The position numbers and the translations under genes were made by a program. Positions 54,389-63,546 of a DNA stretch of 64,000 nucleotides are shown here, in pieces. Positions within the stretch are counted from its first letter, which is position 1. Every line of letters starts with the position of its first letter. The stretch is from Oscillospiraceae bacterium (lineage in GTDB: Bacteria; Bacillota; Clostridia; Oscillospirales; SIG627). The stretch spans positions 39,675 to 103,674 of the forward strand of contig SVQW01000008.1 in assembly GCA_015065085.1 (NCBI GenBank). Direction: 5' to 3'. Below the pieces are notes generated by a model, which worked only from the letters and a program-made list of their open reading frames with translations, did no database searches and was not told where the DNA came from.

Positions 54389-55557
54389 TGTTTGAAAATG
54401 TAAAATGGCAGGAAAACGGAAAATTAAAATTATTGATTATTGTCGGCACACGCCCCGAAATTATTCGTCTTGCGGCAGTCATTAACAAATGCCGTACCTA
54501 TTTTGATACCATCCTCGCTCATACGGGTCAGAATTATGACTATAACCTTAACGGTGTATTTTTCAAGGACCTGAAACTTGCCGATCCCGAAGTATATTTG
54601 GATGCCGTTGGTTCCGACCTTGGAGAGACTTGCGGTAATATTATCGCAAAATCCTATAAGCTGATGGCAGAAATTAAACCCGATGCTGTGCTTGTCCTTG
54701 GGGATACCAACTCCTGCTTGTCTGTTATCGGTGCAAAGCGTTTGCATATTCCGATTTTCCATATGGAAGCAGGCAACAGATGTAAGGATGAGTGTCTGCC
54801 GGAAGAAACCAACAGAAGAATTGTTGACATCATTTCCGACGTCAATATGGCGTACTCGGAACACGCGAGAAGATACCTTGCTGATTGCGGTTTGCCAAAG
54901 GAACGCACTTATGTAACAGGCTCTCCGATGGCAGAGGTTCTGCATAACAATCTTGCCGAGATTGAAGCCAGCAATATTCACGCTCGTCTCGGACTTGAAA
55001 AGGGCAAGTATATTCTTCTCTCTGCACACCGAGAGGAAAACATCGACACCGAAAAGAATTTCAACAGTTTGTTCGGTGCTATTAACAAAATGGCAGAAAA
55101 GTATAATATGCCCATTCTGTATTCCTGCCATCCGAGAAGCAGAAACAGACTTGCATCAAGCGGATTTAAGCTTGATCCCCGTGTTATTCAGCACGAACCT
55201 CTTGGCTTCCACGATTACAACTGCTTGCAGATGAACGCTTTTGCAGTAGTTTCGGACAGCGGAACGCTCCCCGAAGAAAGCAGTTTCTTCACAAGCATCG
55301 GTCATCCGTTCCCGGCAATCTGCATCCGCACCTCTACCGAGCGCCCCGAAGCGCTGGATAAGGCGTGCTTTATACTTTCTGGAATTGATGAAAAAGGACT
55401 ACTCCAATCGGTTGATACTGCTGTTGAAATGAACAAGAACGGTGATTACGGTATTCCTGTGCCGGATTATATTGAGAAAAATGTTTCTACCAAGGTGGTT
55501 AAGATTATTCAGTCTTACACTGGTGTGGTGGATAAGATGGTTTGGAGAAAATTCTAA
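54388..55557 (+). CDS. capG: UDP-N-acetylglucosamine 2-epimerase family (CapG/FnlC/WecB)
   Basis: 389 aa. IIVGTRPEIIRLAAVI, HTGQNYDYNLN, HMEAGNRC, PEETNRRIVDIISD and DSGTLPEESSF are the WecB-type 2-epimerase motifs. As third enzyme after CapE and CapF it gives UDP-N-acetyl-L-fucosamine. ATG overlaps the capF stop. Confidence 0.94.
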   Translation: MFENVKWQENGKLKLLIIVGTRPEIIRLAAVINKCRTYFDTILAHTGQNYDYNLNGVFFKDLKLADPEVYLDAVGSDLGETCGNIIAKSYKLMAEIKPDAVLVLGDTNSCLSVIGAKRLHIPIFHMEAGNRCKDECLPEETNRRIVDIISDVNMAYSEHARRYLADCGLPKERTYVTGSPMAEVLHNNLAEIEASNIHARLGLEKGKYILLSAHREENIDTEKNFNSLFGAINKMAEKYNMPILYSCHPRSRNRLASSGFKLDPRVIQHEPLGFHDYNCLQMNAFAVVSDSGTLPEESSFFTSIGHPFPAICIRTSTERPEALDKACFILSGIDEKGLLQSVDTAVEMNKNGDYGIPVPDYIEKNVSTKVVKIIQSYTGVVDKMVWRKF

Positions 55558-55569
55558 GGTGGTGATAGA

Positions 55570-56808
55570 GTGAAAATTGCAGTAGCAGGAACCGGCTATG
55601 TCGGTTTATCAATAGCCACATTGTTGGCACAACATCATAAAGTCATGGCGGTTGACATTATCCCCGAAAAGGTGGAAATGATCAACAACCGCAAATCTCC
55701 GATCCAGGATGACTATATCGAAAAATATCTCGCAGAAAAGAAACTGGATTTGACAGCAACTTTAGAAGCAAAAGCTGCATATGCGAATGCAGATTTTGTT
55801 GTGATTGCAGCTCCGACAAACTATGACAGCGTTAAGAATTTCTTTGATACCTCTGCCGTTGAAACGGTTATTGAAACCGTATTGTCCGTCAATCCTAATG
55901 CAATTATGGTCATAAAGTCCACCATTCCGGTTGGCTATACAGCATTCGTCAGAGAGAAATTTCATACAGACAACATTATGTTCAGTCCGGAATTTTTGAG
56001 AGAATCCAAGGCTTTATATGATAACCTTTATCCAAGCCGCATTATCGTGGGAACGGACATGGAAAACCCCCGTCTTGTGGAAGCGGCGCATACCTTTGCA
56101 GCTCTCCTGCAGGAAGGAGCAATCAAAGAGGATATTGATACTCTGTTCATGGGACATACAGAAGCAGAGGCAGTCAAGCTTTTTGCTAACACATACCTTG
56201 CCCTTCGTGTTTCCTATTTCAATGAGTTGGACACCTATGCTGAGTTGAAAGGCTTGAATACACAGCAGATTATTGAGGGTGTATGTCTTGATCCTCGTAT
56301 CGGTAGCCATTATAACAATCCTTCCTTTGGGTACGGCGGTTATTGTTTGCCAAAAGATACAAAACAGCTTCTTGCCAATTATGCAGATGTTCCTCAAAAT
56401 ATGATGAGTGCTATCGTGGAAAGCAACAAAACCAGAAAAGATTTTATTGCAGACCAGGTGCTTAAAATGGCTGGATACTATGATTATTATAATCGTGGTG
56501 ACTATAATGCCGATAGTGAAAAGTCTTGCGTAATTGGTGTGTACCGTTTGACGATGAAATCTAACTCAGATAACTTTCGCCAGAGCAGTATCCAGGGTGT
56601 GATGAAGCGTATCAAGGCAAAAGGCGCCACAGTAGTGGTCTATGAGCCTACGTTGGAGAATGGTAGTACATTCTTTGGAAGCAAAGTAATAAATGATTTA
56701 GACGAGTTCAAAGAGATTTCACAAGCTATCATAGCAAATCGTTATGATAGCTGCTTGGATGATGTAATAGAAAAAGTTTATACAAGAGATTTGTTTAGAC
56801 GAGATTAA
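55570..56808 (+). CDS. UDP-glucose 6-dehydrogenase-like protein
   Basis: 412 aa, GTG start with GGTGGTGATAGAG upstream. [20 protein letters not shown] (NAD-binding), [31 protein letters not shown], and [14 protein letters not shown] with the catalytic Cys, as in Ugd. It makes UDP-glucuronic acid (two-step oxidation of UDP-glucose). Supplies a uronic acid for the polymer. Confidence 0.92.
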   Translation: MKIAVAGTGYVGLSIATLLAQHHKVMAVDIIPEKVEMINNRKSPIQDDYIEKYLAEKKLDLTATLEAKAAYANADFVVIAAPTNYDSVKNFFDTSAVETVIETVLSVNPNAIMVIKSTIPVGYTAFVREKFHTDNIMFSPEFLRESKALYDNLYPSRIIVGTDMENPRLVEAAHTFAALLQEGAIKEDIDTLFMGHTEAEAVKLFANTYLALRVSYFNELDTYAELKGLNTQQIIEGVCLDPRIGSHYNNPSFGYGGYCLPKDTKQLLANYADVPQNMMSAIVESNKTRKDFIADQVLKMAGYYDYYNRGDYNADSEKSCVIGVYRLTMKSNSDNFRQSSIQGVMKRIKAKGATVVVYEPTLENGSTFFGSKVINDLDEFKEISQAIIANRYDSCLDDVIEKVYTRDLFRRD

Positions 56809-56823
56809 GGAGTAATGATTGCT

Positions 56824-57984
56824 ATGTGTAAGGATACAAATTACTTGCTTTTTTCAATGTTACGCTCCCTGTTTTGTAACAAGGAACTAGATGATATAGA
56901 AAAAGCGCTTGTTACAGAGGAAACGATTGAGCAAGTAATAAAATTAGCTTCCAAACATGACATAGCACATCTTATTGCACTTAGTATTCTAAATAATGGC
57001 TTGTCAAATGAAAGTAAATCTAAGTTGCAGGAATATGCTTTACGTGCGTTTCATCGCTATGCAGTTCAGAACAATGAATTTGTTCAAATATGTGAAGTGC
57101 TTGAAAAGGAACAAATTCCGTTCATTCCGCTGAAAGGATCGGTGTTGAGAAATCATTACCCAGAGCCTTGGTGGAGAACTAGTTGTGACATTGATGTTTT
57201 GGTGGAAGAACACAATTTACAAAAAGCAATTTCCTGTTTGATCGAGAACTTGGAGTATACAGAACAAAAACATAACTCACACGATGTAACCCTTTCTTCA
57301 AAAAGTAGAATTTGTTTAGAATTACATTTTTACCTAGGAGAGGAAGGGCGAGCTAATTTTGCGGTTGACACATTAAAAGATGTTTGGAATTATTCCCAGC
57401 CTAAAGATGGTTGTAAGTTTTGCTTAGAAATGAGTGATGATATGTTTTATTATTATCACATAGCACATATGGCAGAACATTTTGAAACTGGAGGGTGTGG
57501 AATAAGACCGTTTGTTGATTTGTGGATTTTGGATAATATGGAATCTGTGGATGTCGGGAAACGTGATAGGCTGCTAAAAGAGGGAAACTTGCTAAAATTT
57601 GCGAATAAGGTGCGAAAATTAAGTAGGGTCTGGTTTGGCGGCGATTGCCACGATGATGTAACCTTAAAATTAGAGAATTATATTGTAAGTGGCGGTGTAT
57701 ATGGAAGCATCGAAAACAATGTTAAGGTGCAGCAAATAAAACAAGGCAGTAAATTTCGTTTTGTTATGTCAAAAATTTTTCTTCCTACAAGATATATAGA
57801 ACAAATTTATCCATTAGTTAAGAAAAGAAAATGGCTCATACCGTTTATGCAGATCCGCAGATGGATAACTATAGCAGTTAGAGGCATTTCACCTAGGACA
57901 AAAAACGAATTAAAAAGCAATCGTGAAGTTTCTTCAACGCAAGCGGAGCAGATGCGGATTTTTTTGGATGAAGTTGGTTTGTAA
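56824..57984 (+). CDS. Nucleotidyltransferase-family protein of capsule loci
   Basis: 386 aa from ATG 56824; an ATG at 56815 is only two bases behind the AAGGAG, so less likely. KEQIPFIPLKGSVLRNHYPEPWWRTSCDIDVLV is the conserved core of the uncharacterised nucleotidyltransferase group (PF14907-type) with the catalytic Asp-Ile-Asp. Common at the end of polysaccharide loci; its substrate is unknown. The last gene of the glycan locus. Confidence 0.8.
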   Translation: MCKDTNYLLFSMLRSLFCNKELDDIEKALVTEETIEQVIKLASKHDIAHLIALSILNNGLSNESKSKLQEYALRAFHRYAVQNNEFVQICEVLEKEQIPFIPLKGSVLRNHYPEPWWRTSCDIDVLVEEHNLQKAISCLIENLEYTEQKHNSHDVTLSSKSRICLELHFYLGEEGRANFAVDTLKDVWNYSQPKDGCKFCLEMSDDMFYYYHIAHMAEHFETGGCGIRPFVDLWILDNMESVDVGKRDRLLKEGNLLKFANKVRKLSRVWFGGDCHDDVTLKLENYIVSGGVYGSIENNVKVQQIKQGSKFRFVMSKIFLPTRYIEQIYPLVKKRKWLIPFMQIRRWITIAVRGISPRTKNELKSNREVSSTQAEQMRIFLDEVGL

Positions 57985-58104
57985 CTTTTTTTGCAATATT
58001 CATAGAACGTACAATTATTTTCGATTTGTGTGGTATAATAGTAGATACAAAGACTTATAGACCAATTTCTCTGAGCATCAAGGAAATCGAAAGGCGAACA
58101 CAGT

Positions 58105-59073
58105 ATGGCAAACTATCCAACCTCAAAAGAAATAAAACTTTGGACAGCTTCTGCGATTGACGTATTCCAATCCGTCATGCCGCCGATCAATATGCCGTAT
58201 CCCTGTGTTTATATTGCCACGGCGCAAACTTTTCCGAAGATGAGAGCAGAGCTGGTGGAGCAAACGGGATGTACGCATACCGAAGCCAATATGGACGAAG
58301 CTGCCATTATGGAATACATACACGGAGATAAGGGATATGCGATCTTAATTCGTCAGAACCTTCTCCCGGATAACAACGAAGATCATTTCTGCGAAATGCT
58401 TTGGCATGAATTGGGACATTTCTATGCTATCAATTCCGAAAGCACACCGTTTTATCATTATGGCGATCCCGGTGTTGTGGACAGCAGCCGTATTATGGAG
58501 TTTACGGAAGCGGGTCCCGTTCTCGGCATGAGTGATGAACGTCTGAAGCAAGAGGGGTATTGGTTTTGGCAGGAATTTATTGCAGAATCAATTTCCAAGC
58601 ACGTCAGCTATAAGAACAGATCCACCAGAGATAGCTACCGACCGGAGCTGATTGACTGGAAGCCAATGTTCTATAGTGGTATCGTGGATAAGCTGCAGTA
58701 TTTGCTCAACAGCACACTGTATCAGTATCAGCACACCATTGATGAATACGGACTTGCACATTATTTTGCCAATCTGCTGATGGACGATTTCATCAAACTG
58801 TATGTGCAGGCGGCAGCCGATGGAAAGCTGAAAATTTATGACGAGGATATTGGTGGCGTTGTATATCCGGACGAGCCGATAGAACCAACCTGTATTTCGG
58901 ATATTAAATCTACGGAATTACAGAAGCCTTTCTGGAAGATGAAGCAGATATTAGAACAACAACTTACAAAAGAACAATTCTGGCTGATTGACGAAGAATT
59001 TTTACTGGCTGTTGGCTCCTGCATCGGAGAGATGATGTTCCGCAAGATCGTAGAGCGAAGCCGAGGATTTTGA
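58105..59073 (+). CDS. HELGH zinc metallopeptidase-like protein
   Basis: 322 aa. MLWHELGHFYAIN contains HExxH and a further Glu and His in the neighbourhood (WFWQEFIAESISKH). No signal peptide. A typical accessory protein of integrative elements in Firmicutes, function unknown. TATAAT at 58034-58039 could be its -10 box. First gene after the glycan locus. Confidence 0.75.
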   Translation: MANYPTSKEIKLWTASAIDVFQSVMPPINMPYPCVYIATAQTFPKMRAELVEQTGCTHTEANMDEAAIMEYIHGDKGYAILIRQNLLPDNNEDHFCEMLWHELGHFYAINSESTPFYHYGDPGVVDSSRIMEFTEAGPVLGMSDERLKQEGYWFWQEFIAESISKHVSYKNRSTRDSYRPELIDWKPMFYSGIVDKLQYLLNSTLYQYQHTIDEYGLAHYFANLLMDDFIKLYVQAAADGKLKIYDEDIGGVVYPDEPIEPTCISDIKSTELQKPFWKMKQILEQQLTKEQFWLIDEEFLLAVGSCIGEMMFRKIVERSRGF

Positions 59074-59156
59074 CCAATAGATAAGGCAGGGGTTACTCTG
59101 CCTTAATATCAGCCACATGGAATTGAATTGAAACGAAAATATATTGGAGAGATAGA

Positions 59157-59891
59157 ATGGCAAGACCGAAAAAGAAGCCGGAATACAATTCCGCAGAGAT
59201 CGCAAAGCAGATTGTAGAAGCCGTGACGGATGCGTACCTCAACCCGACAGAGGACAGTGCAGACGAGCAAGGGCATACCTATCTCAATCTGCTTGCCGAA
59301 GAATTTTCCATGACCCCTATTAAAGTTCGCAAGCTGCTTATTACTTCGGGAGCATATGAAACGCCTACCAGCATTGCCGTAAACAAGTTGTATAAGGACG
59401 GGAAAACTGTCAAGGAGATACAGCAGATTATGGGACTCAGTTCCGCATCGGTCAACGGTTATCTTCCCTATAATAAGACTGTATATAAGATGGAGGAAGC
59501 CACACTGACCGCCGAGCGACTTCGCAAATTTCGTCAGCGCAAAGCCGCTACAGAGAAGTTGTGTGCCGATATGAAACTTAAAAATGCAGATGAAGTCAGC
59601 GAAATGCTGTGGGAAACGCTTCTTCTGTTTGAGGGGTATCCGTTTGTAACAGCAAAGGGACTTAGGTATTATTACACAATTAAAGGCAATGAGGTGTTTT
59701 TCACAAGAAAAGAAAAATCAGTTACAAGAGCAACGGTGAATATGGCATTCCAAACGGCGTTGAAATTACAGAAAGATGGTATTCAGATAACCGGACCGAA
59801 AATGCTGGGATGTTTTGGCGCAAGCTATTTGTACCCGATTTACAAAAGAATCGGAGTGATAAGCATAAGTGACGGAGAACAAAAGAAATAA
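59157..59891 (+). CDS. Helix-turn-helix protein of mobile elements
   Basis: 244 aa. N-terminal MARPKKKPEYN, then a DNA-binding region: LAEEFSMTPIKVRKLLITSGAYETP and ELYKDGKTVKEIQQIMGLSSASVNGYLPY have the look of two helix-turn-helix motifs. Proteins of this type recur in clostridial integrative elements, without known role. GGAGAGATAGA precedes the ATG. Confidence 0.75.
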   Translation: MARPKKKPEYNSAEIAKQIVEAVTDAYLNPTEDSADEQGHTYLNLLAEEFSMTPIKVRKLLITSGAYETPTSIAVNKLYKDGKTVKEIQQIMGLSSASVNGYLPYNKTVYKMEEATLTAERLRKFRQRKAATEKLCADMKLKNADEVSEMLWETLLLFEGYPFVTAKGLRYYYTIKGNEVFFTRKEKSVTRATVNMAFQTALKLQKDGIQITGPKMLGCFGASYLYPIYKRIGVISISDGEQKK

Positions 59892-59923
59892 ATGCAGAGA
59901 TCAAAAAAATGGCACAGGATGGG

Positions 59924-59954
59924 GTCGGGCAAAATTGTCCGGCTCTATTTTTTT
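59924..59954 (+). terminator. Terminator after the helix-turn-helix gene
   Basis: 9-bp stem 59924-59932/59935-59943 (one G-T pair) and a T-rich tail TCTATTTTTTT. Confidence 0.75.
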
Positions 59955-60051
59955 AGCATTTATGTTTTATCCGTTATGGTTATTACCCACGCTCCCCTTT
60001 CGGTGCAGATGCCCACCGGCACACTTTACGCATAAGGTTAGCCGACTCTAA

Positions 60052-60119
60052 TTGATGTGCTACATACAAACTTTCGTGCTTATTCAAATTTTTTCGACAA
60101 AAGTTGATGTATTACATCA
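60052..60119 (+). promoter_or_regulatory. Two dyads upstream of the XRE gene, candidate operators
   Basis: TGATGT-ATT-ACATCA (60105-60119, perfect) and TGATGT-GCT-ACATA (60053-60066), centres 52 bp apart (about five helical turns). A TATAAT is at 60163-60168. The other bases of the gap 59892-60209 show no gene. Confidence 0.6.
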
Positions 60120-60209
60120 TAATGTGAGTTCCCACAATATAACAAAATGAGAGGTAATCAAGTATAATATATGTGTAAAGAAATCGGAAAAGATGGGAGG
60201 GTTATTCGG

Positions 60210-60611
60210 GTGCTTACGCAAGAAGAATTGGATAGCGGTACGCTTGATACAAAGCTGATTGGCGAGAGAATAAAGGCGGCGAGAAAGCTCCGTGGCATTA
60301 CACAAGAGCAGCTTGCAGAAGCAGCGAATTGTACTCATACCCATATCTGTAATATCGAGAACGGGAAAATTGGCATTTCCCTTGAATTGTTGTTTCGTAT
60401 CAGTGTGGTTCTGCAAAAGAGCATGGATTACTTTGTTATGGATAATATCCACGCAAATCCACAGACCAAGATCGATGACAGCATTGCACCGAAACTCAGC
60501 CAATGCGATGCCCATATGCTGACGGTCATTGACGGGCTTCTGGACAATTTGCTTACATACCAAGACAGAAAAGAAAAACAGATAAAAAAGGAATTGCAGG
60601 AACTGAAATAA
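60210..60611 (+). CDS. XRE-family transcriptional regulator
   Basis: 133 aa from GTG 60210, preceded by GGGAGGG; the in-frame ATG at 60171 lies at the expected transcription start of the TATAAT box at 60163, so it is not used. The helix-turn-helix is IGERIKAARKLRGITQEQLAEAANCTHTHICNIENGKIGISLELL. C-terminal part helical. Likely binds the dyads upstream and regulates its own gene or the element (inference). Confidence 0.88.
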   Translation: MLTQEELDSGTLDTKLIGERIKAARKLRGITQEQLAEAANCTHTHICNIENGKIGISLELLFRISVVLQKSMDYFVMDNIHANPQTKIDDSIAPKLSQCDAHMLTVIDGLLDNLLTYQDRKEKQIKKELQELK

Positions 60612-60708
60612 GGTGTTCTTTCATTGGAGTAATAAATGCAGGGTTGTCGGGAACTCCTGGCAATCCTGTGTTTTCATATAAATATTATAACGAGGAGGAT
60701 TAGCTGTA

Positions 60709-62091
60709 ATGGCTCATTTAATGAATCAGCAACGAACCGTTGCAAATCTGACCCGCCCCGTAACAGAAATGGATAACGATATATCCAGCGGTGATGGGAA
60801 AGAAACAAGGATGGCGTTCTCGTATGAATTTGAATGCTGTCTGATAGAACTTGCCGATGAGGTATATGGACTTTCCAAACCGAAAGAGATTGCCCAAAAG
60901 GTACTCCGCAAAGCCTGCGAGTTTTACGATGCCGATTGGTGCGGTATCTTTGATGCGGATATGATGCTCAAACTATGGATGCCATTTTGGTGGTACAACC
61001 GGGTAACCGGCGGTATGACCAAGACGAGAACCGATATGGATCAATACGGTATATCCGGAGAGTTGCCCAGATGGAGAAATGCTATTGAGCAGAATACGCC
61101 AATCATTATTGAAAATGTGGAGACGTTAAAGGAAACATTGCCGGAGGAATATGATATTTTCATTCGCCAAGAGGTAAAGTCCATTCTTGCCGTTCCCTTT
61201 AACAAGCGAGAAAAGGGCGTTTTGCTTTTGCGGAATCCCAAGCGATATGCAGATAATCCAAATTTCCTTCGTATCATGGCAAATATCGTCATACAGGAGA
61301 TTAACGAACAGAAACTTCTTGACCGTATGAAATCGGAAACGTGTGCCGATTGTATGAATAGTCCAAATGAGGTAATTATCAATCTGTTCGGAGGTCTTTC
61401 TGTTTGTGCCGAGCGTGGCAAGCTGACGGAAGCGGAGATCAAATCTCCCTTGTGCTGCAAAATCCTTGTCCTTTTGCTGATGAACCGTAAACGTGGCATG
61501 AGCGCAAGAGAGCTTTCGGAGCATTTATGGGCAGATCGGGAATACGATAACCCGACGAGAAATCTTCGGTCATTATTATTCAGACTCCGTGCGACACTTC
61601 GCATGATTACCGATGTGGATTTGATTGTAACCACAGCCACCGGCTATCGCATCAATCCCGATGTTATCATCAAAACGGATTTTGAGGAATTTGAGAAAAT
61701 CTGCGAGAGCAGGAACAGCATTACCGATGCAACGGAGAAAATCAGGCTTTTGGAAAAGGCAGTAAAGTTGTATCAAGGAAAATTGTTCCCCACGGGCGAA
61801 TGTGAGCATTGGATCATACCTCTCAGTTCCAAATGTCATATTCTGTACTTGCCTTTGGTAAACGAGCTGATGGAGCTGCTACATACCGAAAAGAAGTATG
61901 ATAAATTGTATGAGTACGCTATGTTAGCGGTTAGTATAGACCCGGAAAGTCCCATTACAATTTATTGGCTGATCGTTGCGCTGCGTAAGCACGGTGCGGC
62001 AGATATGGCGAAAAGGCATCTGGAGTCTGCCAAGCTTCGGTTGCTTGAAGAAGAATATCGAGACTTGGAAGCACGGCTGATCTTGGAATAA
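60709..62091 (+). CDS. GAF plus SARP-like transcriptional activator
   Basis: 460 aa. Residues about 45-205 look like a GAF sensor domain (ADEVYGLSKPKEIAQKVLRKACEFYDADWCGIF; NKREKGVLLLRNP). Residues about 225-310 form an OmpR-type winged helix (INLFGGLSVCAERGKLTEAEIKSPLCCKILVLLLM, SARELSEHLWADREYDNPTRNLRSLLFRLRATL), and about 315-455 a BTAD tetratricopeptide-like domain (FEEFEKICES, LYQGKLFPTG). The layout matches SARP/BTAD activators. GAGGAGG lies ten bases before the ATG. The repeats just downstream fit its expected binding mode. The sensed ligand is unknown. Confidence 0.85.
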   Translation: MAHLMNQQRTVANLTRPVTEMDNDISSGDGKETRMAFSYEFECCLIELADEVYGLSKPKEIAQKVLRKACEFYDADWCGIFDADMMLKLWMPFWWYNRVTGGMTKTRTDMDQYGISGELPRWRNAIEQNTPIIIENVETLKETLPEEYDIFIRQEVKSILAVPFNKREKGVLLLRNPKRYADNPNFLRIMANIVIQEINEQKLLDRMKSETCADCMNSPNEVIINLFGGLSVCAERGKLTEAEIKSPLCCKILVLLLMNRKRGMSARELSEHLWADREYDNPTRNLRSLLFRLRATLRMITDVDLIVTTATGYRINPDVIIKTDFEEFEKICESRNSITDATEKIRLLEKAVKLYQGKLFPTGECEHWIIPLSSKCHILYLPLVNELMELLHTEKKYDKLYEYAMLAVSIDPESPITIYWLIVALRKHGAADMAKRHLESAKLRLLEEEYRDLEARLILE

Positions 62092-62100
62092 AAGACCGCC

Positions 62101-62197
62101 ATATAACCCCCTATATAACACAAACTCATATATTTTACAAAAAAATCCGTATATAACGGATCATATAACCTCTCATATAACCCCTGCGGAGTATAAT
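62101..62197 (+). promoter_or_regulatory. Direct ATATAAC repeats at 12-bp steps before a TATAAT box
   Basis: Heptamer ATATAAC at 62101, 62113, 62151, 62163 and 62175: two, then three copies at 12-bp steps. The last ends at 62181, ten bases before TATAAT (62192-62197). SARP activators bind 11-bp-stepped heptamers in the same place relative to the -10 box. Likely the target of the activator encoded directly upstream (inference). Confidence 0.65.
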
Positions 62198-62240
62198 TGG
62201 TTTTGTAATCATCAAAATCATATGCTCCGGCAGGGGTTTT
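62181..62240 (+). terminator. Large hairpin with T-tail after the SARP-like gene
   Basis: CCCCTGCGGAG (62181-62191) pairs with CTCCGGCAGGGG (62225-62236, one bulge) and is followed by TTTT; an inner TTTTG/CAAAA stem lies in the loop. It includes the TATAAT box, so it may end the upstream transcript, or act as attenuator in transcripts from further upstream. Confidence 0.55.
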
Positions 62241-62283
62241 CGTATTTTGAGGATAAGGAATATATTTATACGGAGGTCAGATT

Positions 62284-62472
62284 GTGAGCGAACCACAGCA
62301 GATGGAAGTACGAACCAAGGACAATCGCCTGTTCTGTCGGGCGAAACTGATTCACGGGGACATACTTCTCATTGTAAAATCAGCAGGCAAGGAAATTGAG
62401 GTGCCTTATACAGAAATTCCGAAATTGATTTCGTCGGCTCGGAATCAATTGAAACGAAGCAAAAGTTATTAG
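62284..62472 (+). CDS. Small conserved-looking protein, unknown function
   Basis: 62 aa, GTG start with CGGAGG seven bases before. Sequence has charged beta-like pattern (LFCRAKLIHGDILLIVKSAGKEIEVPYTEIPKLI), no motif recognised. First gene after the ATATAAC-repeat promoter. Could be a small DNA-binding or anti-sigma-like factor; no evidence for either. Confidence 0.6.
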   Translation: MSEPQQMEVRTKDNRLFCRAKLIHGDILLIVKSAGKEIEVPYTEIPKLISSARNQLKRSKSY

Positions 62473-62564
62473 CCGCACCGGAGGAAACAACCGAAGCGTA
62501 TGTTTCCCCGTGAAAAATATAAAACGGTCTGCCGAAACGAGCTTTACCGATAGACTGAGTAACG

Positions 62565-62624
62565 CCGGGGTGGATATGACAATCGCAGAGTAATTCTGCG
62601 TTGTTGTGTCTGCCCCGGTTTTTT
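62565..62624 (+). terminator. Long imperfect terminator hairpin
   Basis: CCGGGG (62565-62570) pairs with CCCCGG (62613-62618), the inner arms are partly paired to a CGCAGA/TCTGCG tip, and T6 follows. The stretch 62473-62860 has no clear gene; a 17-codon frame starting ATG at 62501 (after GGAGG at 62482) is possible but unsupported. Confidence 0.7.
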
Positions 62625-62860
62625 ATTTTACCGATAACATTCAAATTAAAAATATATCAATTCTCCGAGTTGCAATAGGAGCAAAGGATACGCATACGGC
62701 ACAGACAACCATTTATGGTGCGTTTGTGTCCGAGCAAGTCCCATGCTTTGTTGCGCTCTCTTTTTGTGCTTCCGTGGGGTTTGCCCTGCGGGAGTTTTTT
62801 CGTTTGGTCATGCGTTTCTATGCTCCGATTGCGGTTTGGAAACCGAAAGGAGCAGAAATT

Positions 62861-63466
62861 ATGACCTTAAAAGAATTACAGAAACGAATCGAAAGAACCG
62901 GTGGCAAAGATCTTCCCACAGCAGCATGGCTTCGTGCCGGGAACTCCCCTTTAGCGATTAGCCGTGAAATTGCAAAAAGCGGAAAGCTCTCTGTGTTTGT
63001 AAATGGCTTCGCACTTTATGAAACCGAGGATGGCAGTACCGTGTTCCGTGTGGACTATTGCGGCGGTTATACCTATTTCGGAGCAAATACGGAAGATACC
63101 CTGTCCGAAGAATTTTTCGCAGATACCGATTGGTGGGTTCGCCTTGTTATGGAGGGTGAGGACAGATTGACCCATAATCGAAAAATCTTTGTGGGAAACC
63201 ATGAAAGTTTTTATGGATATGACGATGCCGTACTTTCATCCGTTTGCACGGAATCGGCACAAGATCATGTGTTACTCCAAGAGCTTTTAGACTTGGCATT
63301 TTCGATGATGACACAAAGACAACAAGAAATAATTCGCCTTCATTATATTGAAGGATTGGGTGTCGAGGAAATCGCAGGTATTTACGGTGTTACACACCAA
63401 GCCGTTTCCGCTACACTTTCTGATGTTAGAAAAAAATTGCAAAAAAATCGAAAAAATTTTATGTAA
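62861..63466 (+). CDS. Sigma-70 region-4-like protein
   Basis: 201 aa from ATG 62861 (AAAGGAGCAGAAATT upstream). The N-terminal 130 residues are not recognised. C-terminal LLDLAFSMMTQRQQEIIRLHYIEGLGVEEIAGIYGVTHQAVSATLSDVRKKLQKN is a sigma-region-4 helix-turn-helix. Proteins of this type in Firmicute integrative elements control element genes. Not a full sigma factor (no region 2). Confidence 0.8.
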   Translation: MTLKELQKRIERTGGKDLPTAAWLRAGNSPLAISREIAKSGKLSVFVNGFALYETEDGSTVFRVDYCGGYTYFGANTEDTLSEEFFADTDWWVRLVMEGEDRLTHNRKIFVGNHESFYGYDDAVLSSVCTESAQDHVLLQELLDLAFSMMTQRQQEIIRLHYIEGLGVEEIAGIYGVTHQAVSATLSDVRKKLQKNRKNFM

Positions 63467-63546
63467 CTACCTTGCAAAACGGCTCTCCACGATGGGTTAG
63501 GTGTAGGACGCAGTTCCTAACACTTACAAAATCGGAGGATATGGAG

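Noticed and set aside
59869..60051. Possible 60-aa gene
   Set aside because: It overlaps the preceding gene and its terminator, and has no ribosome binding site or recognisable sequence.
62501..62554. 17-codon leader peptide before the long hairpin
   Set aside because: GGAGG is about 15 bases away from the ATG and no stalling-type codon run is evident.
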